From Bacteriovorax stolpii (GTDB lineage: Bacteria; Bdellovibrionota; Bacteriovoracia; Bacteriovoracales; Bacteriovoracaceae): a DNA stretch of 8,478 nt. Positions 1-6,004 of the stretch are shown in pieces. The DNA is taken from contig CAMDDI010000152.1 of the NCBI GenBank assembly GCA_945890905.1, positions 1 through 8,478 of the forward strand, given 5' to 3'. Under the pieces are notes generated by a model, which ran no database searches, was not told the DNA's origin, and was given only the letters and a program-made list of their open reading frames with translations. Both the position numbers and the translations under genes were made by a program. The first letter of the stretch is position 1. Each line of letters opens with the position of its first letter.

Positions 1-247
1 ACGCCGGAGATATTTTTTAATATCATTATAAATCTGAGTTCTTTCCTTTATCGTTTGCAAGAACTAGCTTTTCATCAGGGTATTTGGTCTACACCATATT
101 TGAAACTTGGAATGATCGTTCTAGTACGAGAATATCCTCAGACAAAAAAATGCCTTTATTGATTAGCTCAGCCGCTGTTGCAATACCAGCAGGTCCAGCA
201 CCAATTATATTCGACGTATAAAAAACCACACAAGGACTAATTGCCAT
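1..247 (-). pseudogene. Decayed N-terminal fragment of an FAD/NAD(P)-dependent oxidoreductase (TrxB/YpdA-like), running off the window
   Basis: Reading the minus strand from an ATG at 247-245 gives 52 codons. They include NIIGAGPAGIATAAELINKG, the classic GxGxxG FAD-binding beta-alpha-beta fold, followed by EDILVLER, the second strand with its ribose-binding acidic end. The frame stops at a TAG (91-89). It then continues in the same frame as TKYPDEKLVLANDKGKNSDL, resembling the YP..K.V.ANYKG stretch of thioredoxin-reductase-like flavoproteins. It stops again around 30-25, where a shift in frame restores YNDIKKYLRR up to position 1. One nonsense codon and one probable frameshift so close to the N-terminus point to a dead gene. 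No Shine-Dalgarno sequence precedes the ATG, so the original start may also be lost; the same frame is open upstream to about 349. The family assignment rests on the motif and is recalled rather than searched. Confidence 0.55.
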
Positions 248-565
248 CGAGTTGCTGAATGTCTGGATGGATATAGGCCCCCCTCCTATACAGAGTTTTT
301 TGATTTTATTGAAACAAACTTGCTTGAACTTACCGAACTCTCTTACTTAAGAAAATTTTAGCCAGCCGTTTAAGAGCGTTAATTGCTTGGAATAAGTATA
401 CTCTAATTTTTCAAGTTCAAGCATATCTCCTAAGATAATTTAAGATGCTCTTTTTATTTTTCTATTGGTGTTTCGACAAAACAGTTCAGATTGACTCATC
501 ATCTACCTTTAAGAAAACCTAAGAGTTTTCAATTCTGCGTAGACAGGTTAAATCATTCAAGTAGG
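248..565. other. Intergenic region without a convincing gene
   Basis: About 320 bases of AT-rich sequence. It contains a short inverted repeat, TATAGG/CCTATA at 272-277 and 285-290 with a seven-base C-rich loop. It also contains a frame on the plus strand, open to a TAG at 359-361, that reads protein-like (CLDGYRPPSYTEFFDFIET) but has no start or recognisable family. The opposite strand is open over the same bases, so at most one of the two frames can be a gene remnant. A weak AGCAT/ATGCT pairing around 419-452 followed by a T-rich run could be a relic terminator. Nothing else is evident until the promoter at 566. Confidence 0.4.
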
Positions 566-594
566 TTGACGATAATTTTCAAGATCCGTATTTT
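566..594 (+). promoter_or_regulatory. Sigma70-type promoter of the collagen-like repeat gene
   Basis: TTGACG (566-571, 5/6 match to the -35 consensus) is separated by exactly 17 bases from TATTTT (589-594, 4/6 match to the -10). Transcription would start near 601, giving a leader of about 30 bases. The leader ends in AAGGA (620-624), seven bases before the ATG at 632. Spacing and position are right for the gene downstream. The call rests on consensus matching only. Confidence 0.55.
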
Positions 595-631
595 TACTTG
601 CCTCTCAAACTTCTAAAGAAAGGAAATAAAA

Positions 632-1525
632 ATGAAAGTCCTCAACCGAAATGTCAGTCTCATGTTAGTGCTATCAATCTTCTGCACTACGACGATTCCA
701 CAGAACCTTCACGCTGAGATCCTCACAGATTACAAGGCGGATGTGAGACCAGCACAAACAAAAGTTGCAGAAGCCTTTAACAAGTTCCGATACGAGATGA
801 CAGTAGAATGGGATCAAAAAGATCCTTACTTTAAGGATCATGCTCAGAAAGAACTCGAAAACTCTTTGATGGTGCTAAAATCTGAAGGAGTTAAAGTTAC
901 TGATATGCTCTCTTATATGGAACAAAATATTCTCGATGATAAGATAAGAAAGGATTATAAAAACTTACTTACAGCATTAGAAAAGCAAAACCTCCATGAA
1001 GATGAGGCATCCGAAGTGGCGATGAAATTTATGGAAAAGAGCTATCAGCAAGGCACAAGCTTTGGAGGTGGTGGAGGCTCTGTAAGTTCAAGAAAAGTTA
1101 TGATCGTCATCGGAATCATCATCGTTGGTGTCGTTACTTGCCTCATTCTTAAAGATAGAAAAAAAGGTAGTGACACAGGTTCTACAGGTAGCACAGGTTC
1201 TACCGGTGACACAGGTTCTACAGGTAGCACAGGTTCTACCGGTGACACAGGATCTACAGGTGACACAGGATCTACAGGTAGCACAGGATCTACAGGTAGC
1301 ACAGGATCTACAGGCCACACCGGAAACAACGGCAACAATGGCAACAATGGCAACAATGGCAACAATGGCAGCACTGGAAACAACGGAAATAACGGAAACA
1401 ATGGCAACAACGGCAGCACTGGAAACAACGGAAATAACGGCAACAATGGCAACAACGGCAGCACAGGAAACAACGGAAATAACGGCAACAGCAACGGGAA
1501 CAATGGCAACAATGGCAATAGCTAG
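632..1525 (+). CDS. Exported single-pass protein with a C-terminal collagen-like (Gly-X-Y) repeat tail
   Basis: 297 aa; specific function unknown. Residues 1-28 form a signal peptide with a plausible cleavage after LHA. Residues 29-140 are charged and probably alpha-helical, without a motif I recognise. Residues 145-149 are five glycines. Residues 155-173 (KVMIVIGIIIVGVVTCLIL) are a membrane segment followed by the basic KDRKK. Residues 183-297 are 38 Gly-X-Y triplets: 16 of GST/GDT/GHT type, then 22 of GNN/GST/GNS type, with one extra Asn at 288 breaking the phase. There is no proline, so a collagen triple helix is uncertain; Thr-rich Y positions recall bacterial collagen-like proteins that are glycosylated on Thr. 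If the signal peptide is cleaved and KDRKK follows the positive-inside rule, the repeat tail would be cytoplasmic, which is unexpected. The start is supported by AAGGA seven bases upstream. The gene appears monocistronic, with its own promoter and a terminator at 1628. Confidence 0.9.
   Translation: MKVLNRNVSLMLVLSIFCTTTIPQNLHAEILTDYKADVRPAQTKVAEAFNKFRYEMTVEWDQKDPYFKDHAQKELENSLMVLKSEGVKVTDMLSYMEQNILDDKIRKDYKNLLTALEKQNLHEDEASEVAMKFMEKSYQQGTSFGGGGGSVSSRKVMIVIGIIIVGVVTCLILKDRKKGSDTGSTGSTGSTGDTGSTGSTGSTGDTGSTGDTGSTGSTGSTGSTGSTGHTGNNGNNGNNGNNGNNGSTGNNGNNGNNGNNGSTGNNGNNGNNGNNGSTGNNGNNGNSNGNNGNNGNS
1178..1522 (+). repeat. In-frame tandem repeat array (9/18/36-bp units, then 9/45-bp units)
   Basis: Two neighbouring minisatellite blocks lie inside the coding sequence. 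Block 1 (1178-1325) starts with two identical 36-bp units (1178-1213 and 1214-1249) encoding GSTGSTGSTGDT, then changes to 18-bp units that begin GGATCTACAGG. Block 2 (about 1322-1522) has four identical GGCAACAAT nonamers (1331-1366). Three 45-bp units follow, beginning at 1367, 1412 and 1457, each GST plus four GNN triplets; the third unit is degraded. All unit lengths are multiples of 9, so gain or loss of units keeps the frame. The identity of the units at DNA level indicates recent expansion. Confidence 0.95.
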
Positions 1526-1627
1526 TGTCCTTGATCTTGAGGTTCTCTTGATGAAAATGATCTCTTAGCGTTAAAAAAATCTCAAGGTTATCTTGATACA
1601 AAAATGAAAGCTTTTATCCTAGAGTTT

Positions 1628-1657
1628 GGCACCCCAGAAGTGGGGTGCCTTTTTTTT
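1628..1657 (+). terminator. Strong rho-independent terminator, ending 9 bases before the next start codon
   Basis: GGCACCCC (1628-1635) and GGGGTGCC (1642-1649) form a perfect 8-bp GC-rich stem with a 6-base loop, followed directly by eight T residues (1650-1657). It lies about 100 bases after the collagen-like gene and would end that transcript. The T-run is 9 bases from the ATG of the next gene at 1667, so that gene cannot have its own promoter between terminator and start. The hairpin is therefore also part of the leader of the downstream pair. Confidence 0.9.
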
Positions 1658-1666
1658 GAGGGATCT

Positions 1667-2203
1667 ATGACTAAACCAAAAAAAGTTTTAATTAGTTTTT
1701 TTATTCTCTTCAACTTCATGGCCATGATGAGAACTCATCTACCAATCGATCAAACATTTTTCTCTAGTATTTATCGTCCAGTAGATTCTTACCTGTCATT
1801 TTTTAGTATTTATCAAGACTGGGTTATGTTTGCACCAAATCCAAGCAAAATAAATGTTCATCTTACTGCAGATGTGGAATTCCTTGATGGTTCTCAGGCA
1901 CACTATCAATTTCCACGATCATCCAAACTGAACATTCTAGAGAAGTATGCATATGGTGAGCGTTTTCGAAAAATTATTTCAGAAGCTATTCGAAATGATT
2001 CTCACTCTTACATGTGGAAAGATACTGCCAAGTTTGCAATGAGAAAACTGAAAGACGAGAATTTTAACAAAATCCCGCTACGCGTTCATCTCTCAAGACA
2101 CTGGAACGAAACTCCGAACATAGATACCGAATTCAGAAGCCATGGCTCAAAATCTTCAACTTATGCGAGTTACCGCTTTTATACACATGAGGTTTTACAA
2201 TGA
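1667..2203 (+). CDS. Membrane-anchored partner of the HTTM protein (WxMFAPNP motif, DUF5819-like)
   Basis: 178 aa. An N-terminal hydrophobic segment (residues 7-21, ISFFILFNFMAM and flanks) anchors a soluble domain. The domain contains DWVMFAPNP at 51-59, the hallmark of small proteins encoded beside HTTM-family membrane proteins. The C-terminal half is basic and lacks obvious catalytic motifs. I chose the ATG at 1667, with GAGG at 1658-1661 five bases before it. An in-frame ATG at 1604 would make the first 21 codons translate the terminator hairpin itself and has no ribosome-binding site. The stop overlaps the next start (ATGA, 2200-2203), so the two proteins are probably translationally coupled and act together in the membrane. 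The motif-to-family link is recalled; the biochemical role is unknown. Confidence 0.87.
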   Translation: MTKPKKVLISFFILFNFMAMMRTHLPIDQTFFSSIYRPVDSYLSFFSIYQDWVMFAPNPSKINVHLTADVEFLDGSQAHYQFPRSSKLNILEKYAYGERFRKIISEAIRNDSHSYMWKDTAKFAMRKLKDENFNKIPLRVHLSRHWNETPNIDTEFRSHGSKSSTYASYRFYTHEVLQ

Positions 2204-3183
2204 TTAGTTACAAAAGCATTATCCAGTTTTGGGATAAATTTTTCTTTTCCCCAAAACCCACTGAGGGAATTGCATTATTTCGAATCGTTTGGATAAGTAT
2301 TATTAGTCTTTATTTCTTATTCGACTTAGAAAATTTAGCAACTTTCTACGGGCCTCACGCCATTCTCTCTATGGAAACAGTAAAAAGTGGTTTCTCAAAG
2401 CCTCACATAAATGTATTCCAGATTTTTGGTGTTTCCTATTCGACACTTTATCTTTTTATGGGAATCTATGCCCTTTCCCTATTTACATCCCTAATAGGTT
2501 TCTACACTCGAACCTCTTTAATAGTGGTTACCATATGTATGGTAAGTCTTCATCAGCGCAATATTTGGTTGCTAAGTTCATCTGAGACATTAATGAGAAT
2601 TGTATCTATCCTTCTAGTCTGCTCTCCTTGTGGTCACAGTTTATCAATAGACTCATTTCTATCCAAAAGAAGCGGTAAGCCTCTTCAAAAGATTTGGGCA
2701 CCATGGGCACTTCGTCTAATACAGATACAGCTTTCGGTCGTTTATGTTTGGACAGTCTGGCATAAACTTAAAGGTGATAATTGGATTGATGGTACTGCAG
2801 TCTATTATGCTACAAGGTTGGAGAGCATGACGAATTTTCCAATGCCATTTGTACTAGATTCCATTCTCTTTATTAAACTTGCTACTTGGGGAGCTTTAGT
2901 TTTGGAATTTGCTTTAGGGACTTTGGTGTGGATTAAAGAATTTAGGAAACCGGTCATCTTCGCAGGACTCTTTTTTCATCTCGGAATTGAATACATGATG
3001 AGCATTCCTTTTTTTGAAATAATCATGATGGCACTTATCCTAAACTACTTTACACCAGAAGAACTTAAAGCTTTCGTGGACCAAATGCGCGAATCCTTCG
3101 TCAAAGGGGTGAATGATTCCCCCCTTGCTTCTGGGATTAAAAAGAAACTAACCAGCATTACTCCTGAGGTACCTACAGTCTAA
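2200..3183 (+). CDS. HTTM-domain integral membrane protein (vitamin K-dependent gamma-carboxylase-like)
   Basis: 327 aa with several hydrophobic segments (about 24-42, 82-118, 133-146, 168-187, 222-245, 252-284). Family signatures are visible: LHQRN at 117-121, an MRIVSIL...CSPCG stretch at 132-145, LRLIQIQLSVVY at 171-182, HKLKGDNWIDG at 188-198, and FFHLGIEY at 258-265. K189 in HKL lines up with the lysine of the KKLDADW stretch of human GGCX, which acts as catalytic base there. H260 lines up with a conserved GGCX histidine. Bacterial HTTM proteins are often of unknown function and this one lacks a large lumenal domain, so carboxylation should not be assumed. GAGG (2189-2192) lies seven bases before the ATG, which overlaps the upstream stop. 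Its TAA (3181-3183) overlaps the stop of the convergent metallopeptidase gene. Confidence 0.93.
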   Translation: MISYKSIIQFWDKFFFSPKPTEGIALFRIVWISIISLYFLFDLENLATFYGPHAILSMETVKSGFSKPHINVFQIFGVSYSTLYLFMGIYALSLFTSLIGFYTRTSLIVVTICMVSLHQRNIWLLSSSETLMRIVSILLVCSPCGHSLSIDSFLSKRSGKPLQKIWAPWALRLIQIQLSVVYVWTVWHKLKGDNWIDGTAVYYATRLESMTNFPMPFVLDSILFIKLATWGALVLEFALGTLVWIKEFRKPVIFAGLFFHLGIEYMMSIPFFEIIMMALILNYFTPEELKAFVDQMRESFVKGVNDSPLASGIKKKLTSITPEVPTV

Positions 3184-4400
3184 AAACCGCGTTTGGAAAA
3201 GACCTCATAGAGTTTTAGTTTGTCCGCTCGAGGCTTAGCGCAATGAATACTACAGGAATTTAAGATTGAGCGGATAAGACCGTCATAGATACTCGCATCT
3301 GTCTTGAGTGTCTTTCTGGCTTCAAAAATAATCTTATAGGCCAATTTAGAATCCATGACTTCTTTGACGTCCCATAAAGTTGCTAGAACAAAATCACCGC
3401 CGGCATTAAAGTTGGCTTCCTTCCAATGATTATACGTCTCTTTAGACTCAGTATCTTTCGGGTTAGAGTTACTATGACCTCTAACCCGATTATAGATCTT
3501 TCGCTTCTTAGACATCACCGCCGAGAAGTAATCTGCCATCCCTTCTATCACTGGGGTAGAATGGCTCATTTTCAATGAATCACTGAGCATAATGTGGGCA
3601 TACTCATGATAGATAACTTCTGGAACTAGAGCTGTATCAAGATAGAAATATTTTTCAAGGAAAAACTTGTCGAGCATCTTTGAGGCTTCAATAATCACTT
3701 TAGTGATGGCAATTGTACCTGCAAATATGAGGGCATCATTTCCCAAAGAGTTATTAGAATATTCAGGATAAAAGATATGCTCAAGTACCGTTTGTTGAAA
3801 ATTGTTTTGGGTGTAGTTAATAAAAGGACCTTCAAGGTTTCTTAGCATGGTCGAAAAAGGTGCAATATTAAGCTGTCTCGCAAGCTCAGTTACATCGATT
3901 TTCTTCATCGGACGGAACCAGATTTCTTTGCCCCATTTATCTTGCTTGTCTACTGGAACCCAGCTGGGAGTTTCTCCATCAGGGATTGAGAGAGCATTAT
4001 TAAATTGTGGGTCTCTATTATTGTTAGCGTAATGGCCTTGTTCATCAAATAAATTTGTGATCTCAAGTCGTACGACGATTTGACTCACCTTTACGGGCAT
4101 ATCCGATCCAATATCATTCATCCAAAATTTACGTGCTTTAGTTAAGTGATAGTATGTAGTAGCAGCTTTATCCACAAGTTCTTCATTAGGATCATCAAAT
4201 GATATCGCCTCTTTGCTTTTACCTTTTACAACTTTAAAATATTTACCTTCGAATGAGTTATCAGACTTTAGGTCTTCAAGCTCTACTTCTTGGTAATAAG
4301 TTCCGTTAGACCTTTCGGACCTTACGAGGACCGAAAAACTTTGAGCATAAAGGCTGCTCACAGAAGAGACACAAATCATTATGAGAATTAGGTTTTTCAT
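3180..4400 (-). CDS. Secreted HExxH zinc metallopeptidase (gluzincin-like)
   Basis: 406 aa. Residues 1-20 form a signal peptide ending SLYAQ. The zinc site is HEYAH at 265-269 with E286 in VIEGMADYF as the probable third ligand. This HEYxH ... EGxADYF arrangement is typical of gluzincins such as thermolysin- or fungalysin-like peptidases, although the 16-residue gap between H269 and E286 is somewhat short. A later GGDFVLATLWDVKEVMD stretch (334-350) resembles the C-terminal helical part of the same clan. Residues 21-260 match nothing I recognise and could be a propeptide or substrate-binding region. Three cysteines (C10 in the signal peptide, C383, C387) leave one possible disulfide, CSIHC. 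The ATG overlaps the stop of the upstream gene (ATGA, 4397-4400) with no good Shine-Dalgarno sequence, implying translational coupling. The substrate is unknown; a periplasmic or extracellular location is inferred. Confidence 0.92.
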   Translation of the reverse strand: MKNLILIMICVSSVSSLYAQSFSVLVRSERSNGTYYQEVELEDLKSDNSFEGKYFKVVKGKSKEAISFDDPNEELVDKAATTYYHLTKARKFWMNDIGSDMPVKVSQIVVRLEITNLFDEQGHYANNNRDPQFNNALSIPDGETPSWVPVDKQDKWGKEIWFRPMKKIDVTELARQLNIAPFSTMLRNLEGPFINYTQNNFQQTVLEHIFYPEYSNNSLGNDALIFAGTIAITKVIIEASKMLDKFFLEKYFYLDTALVPEVIYHEYAHIMLSDSLKMSHSTPVIEGMADYFSAVMSKKRKIYNRVRGHSNSNPKDTESKETYNHWKEANFNAGGDFVLATLWDVKEVMDSKLAYKIIFEARKTLKTDASIYDGLIRSILNSCSIHCAKPRADKLKLYEVFSKRGF

Positions 4401-5758
4401 ATAATCACATTCCAGTTATTGTCTGAGTCAGGTGTTTCTTTGTCCTTTAATAATGTACTTTGAGTAAGTACCAGTCCCATGGCGCCAATGACATTCCAGG
4501 GAGGAGGAAGGTAAAAGGAGGCGCTACCCATTAATGAAAAAGTAAAATTTGCATATGTCTTCCATTTAGGGGCTTTTTTCGGGTCCCAAAATTCTTCAAA
4601 TTTCAAGATAAACTGGAGTTCCTCAGCTCTGATCATTCCAGTTTCATAGGCTGCAGAAATAAGATCCTCATACTCAATGCTCATGCCTTTGAAGTTTTCC
4701 GATCTCATTATCTCTGCCATTTCTTTTCTAAGCAGCTTGATCGAGATTCGGTATTGTTCCATAGGCGAGAGTACATAGATTTCATTATCTGCTGCGAATT
4801 CCTCTTCGTACTCAAAGCTTAAAGTAACTCTTCTTGCATCCATACGCTTTGCGGTTTTTTCAATAAGAGAAGCGAGCATAATAATCTGGGTACTGTCATA
4901 AAATTTATAAAGGCGTCCCCTTTGAGTGAGCTTCTCTTTTCGCGAGACAAACTGCTCAGAGAAGTTACTCGCAGGTTGGGTTTCTCGTACTTTAGCAAGC
5001 TTGTCTTTAGAGTTTTTTACGACTTCTAAATAGGCACTCAACGAAACTGGCCACTCATGAACCTTTCTATTCCTTAAGATTTCCAATTTAATGAAAGTTT
5101 CTTCAGTAATAATATCATTCTTAAATGCCTCATCGTTGAGGTTTCCAATTTGCTCACTTAGATTATTGGTATTTGTAAGGGGCAAGTTTCTAACTACCCA
5201 ACGGTAGGTTCCCAAAACGCAACGATTAGTTTCATCTGGCCAGTTCTGAAAGGGCCCATAAATCTTTTTAAGATCATATCCCCTGGTAGAGTAGCGAGAG
5301 GATTCTACTGAATTTGTCTCACGAAGATTTTTTAAATCATTTGAAATCAAATAAGATTGTGAAAGGATTTTAAAAAAAATGTCGTCGATTAAATTAGTGG
5401 CACGTAAGTAGTTTAAATAGGCCGGAAACTCTCGTTCATTTCCAATCAGTCCACGTTCAATGGCCTTTTTGCTCATGAGATCTGATAAATAAAGTTCACA
5501 GAAATACTGTCTGTTCGTAAACAAACTCATGGTTTCCTTGATCAGTTGTTTTGATTGGCCTTGAGTTAGATCTTCATCCCTTTCTTCAAACTCTGCCCAA
5601 AGGAGAGCGCGATTGAAATCTTTAGTTGATAGCTCTCTCGAAAGAGATTCTTTATTGTTATAAAGGAGGGTGCTATCAAATGGAGCTGCTTCTTGTGCTG
5701 AAGTCTTGTTAGGAGCTAAAGTTATAACCATGAGGAGAGAAAAGCATAAATAACGCAT
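4397..5758 (-). CDS. Secreted protein of unknown function, first gene of the metallopeptidase operon
   Basis: 453 aa. I do not recognise the family. A signal peptide ends near TSA (residues 19-21). The remainder is charged and mostly helical, with three cysteines in the mature part (C78 in YFCELYL, C182 in NRCVLG; C5 is in the signal peptide). A C-terminal hydrophobic stretch runs roughly 408-440 (SLMGSASFYLPPPWNVIGAM) and might dip into a membrane. I chose the ATG at 5758 because AAGGA lies eight bases upstream (5771-5767). A longer frame from an ATG at 5785 has no ribosome-binding site and would bury the signal peptide behind nine residues. The gene is coupled to the metallopeptidase by an ATGA overlap, so a role as chaperone, inhibitor, anchor or substrate of that enzyme is a reasonable guess but nothing more. 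Confidence 0.88.
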   Translation of the reverse strand: MRYLCFSLLMVITLAPNKTSAQEAAPFDSTLLYNNKESLSRELSTKDFNRALLWAEFEERDEDLTQGQSKQLIKETMSLFTNRQYFCELYLSDLMSKKAIERGLIGNEREFPAYLNYLRATNLIDDIFFKILSQSYLISNDLKNLRETNSVESSRYSTRGYDLKKIYGPFQNWPDETNRCVLGTYRWVVRNLPLTNTNNLSEQIGNLNDEAFKNDIITEETFIKLEILRNRKVHEWPVSLSAYLEVVKNSKDKLAKVRETQPASNFSEQFVSRKEKLTQRGRLYKFYDSTQIIMLASLIEKTAKRMDARRVTLSFEYEEEFAADNEIYVLSPMEQYRISIKLLRKEMAEIMRSENFKGMSIEYEDLISAAYETGMIRAEELQFILKFEEFWDPKKAPKWKTYANFTFSLMGSASFYLPPPWNVIGAMGLVLTQSTLLKDKETPDSDNNWNVII

Positions 5759-5760
5759 AA

Positions 5761-5788
5761 TTAATGTCCTTGTTAAAAAAGACATTAA
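5761..5788 (-). promoter_or_regulatory. Perfect inverted repeat in the leader of the metallopeptidase operon
   Basis: TTAATGTC (5761-5768) and GACATTAA (5781-5788) form an 8-bp perfect dyad with 12 bases between, so the arm centres are 20 bp (about two helical turns) apart. In the minus-strand mRNA it can form a hairpin whose 3' arm covers the end of the AAGGAC ribosome-binding site, three bases before the ATG at 5758. It could serve as an operator or a translational hairpin. A possible promoter just upstream has TTGACC (5821-5816) as -35 and TAATCT (5800-5795) as -10 with a short 15-base spacer; it is weak. Confidence 0.4.
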
Positions 5789-5821
5789 CCATAGAGATTA
5801 AAAAATTGCACCAGGGGTCAA

Positions 5822-6004
5822 TGCAAATTATGTTAACACTTAGTCTGGCAGGACAACTCTCCAATAGTTGGTTTCATCCCAAAAGGAATTCCTGCTGAAG
5901 TTCCTATAGAATTTACAGGCCTGAGAAGCTTTAGACTTTCTAAATGCAACCTTTAAACTCCTTATCTTTTATAAGAACTTCATTGCTTCAACTGAGGAAA
6001 ATTT
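5822..6004. other. Intergenic region between divergent genes, with a possible gene remnant
   Basis: No intact gene. A plus-strand frame from about 5837 to a TAA at 5954-5956 reads protein-like (SPIVGFIPKGIPAEVPIEF) but has no start codon and no family I know, so it may be the tail of a lost gene or chance. CTTAT/ATAAG (5961-5965, 5971-5975) is a small dyad that includes TATAAG (5970-5975), a fair -10 element for the decayed gene at 6005; I see no matching -35. GAGGA at 5994-5998 is that gene's ribosome-binding site. Confidence 0.35.

Noticed and set aside
238..361. Plus-strand frame ending at a TAG (359-361) as the tail of a lost gene
   Set aside because: Reads protein-like, but the opposite strand is equally open, there is no start and no recognisable family.
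1178..1522. CRISPR-like regular repeats
   Set aside because: Units are contiguous, without unique spacers, and are in frame with a Gly-X-Y protein.
1045..1601. Long open frames on the minus strand and in the +1 frame across the repeat array
   Set aside because: They exist because a 9-bp-period repeat without stops in these frames stays open. Their low-complexity Leu/Pro/Val or Cys/Arg products and lack of ribosome sites mark them as shadows of the plus-strand gene.
1604..1666. Upstream ATG (1604) as start of the HTTM-partner gene
   Set aside because: The extra 21 codons translate the terminator hairpin, have no ribosome-binding site and would precede the membrane anchor; the ATG at 1667 has GAGG at good spacing.
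3104..3126. AAGGGG/CCCCTT hairpin near the convergent gene ends as a bidirectional terminator
   Set aside because: Lies within the HTTM coding sequence and no T-run follows on either strand.
5759..5785. ATG at 5785 as start of the 453-aa secreted protein
   Set aside because: No Shine-Dalgarno sequence precedes it and it lies inside the inverted repeat; the ATG at 5758 has AAGGA eight bases upstream and begins a normal signal peptide.
5837..5956. Plus-strand frame with IVGFIPKGIPAEVPIEF as a small gene
   Set aside because: No start codon or ribosome site and no known family; it remains only a possible remnant.
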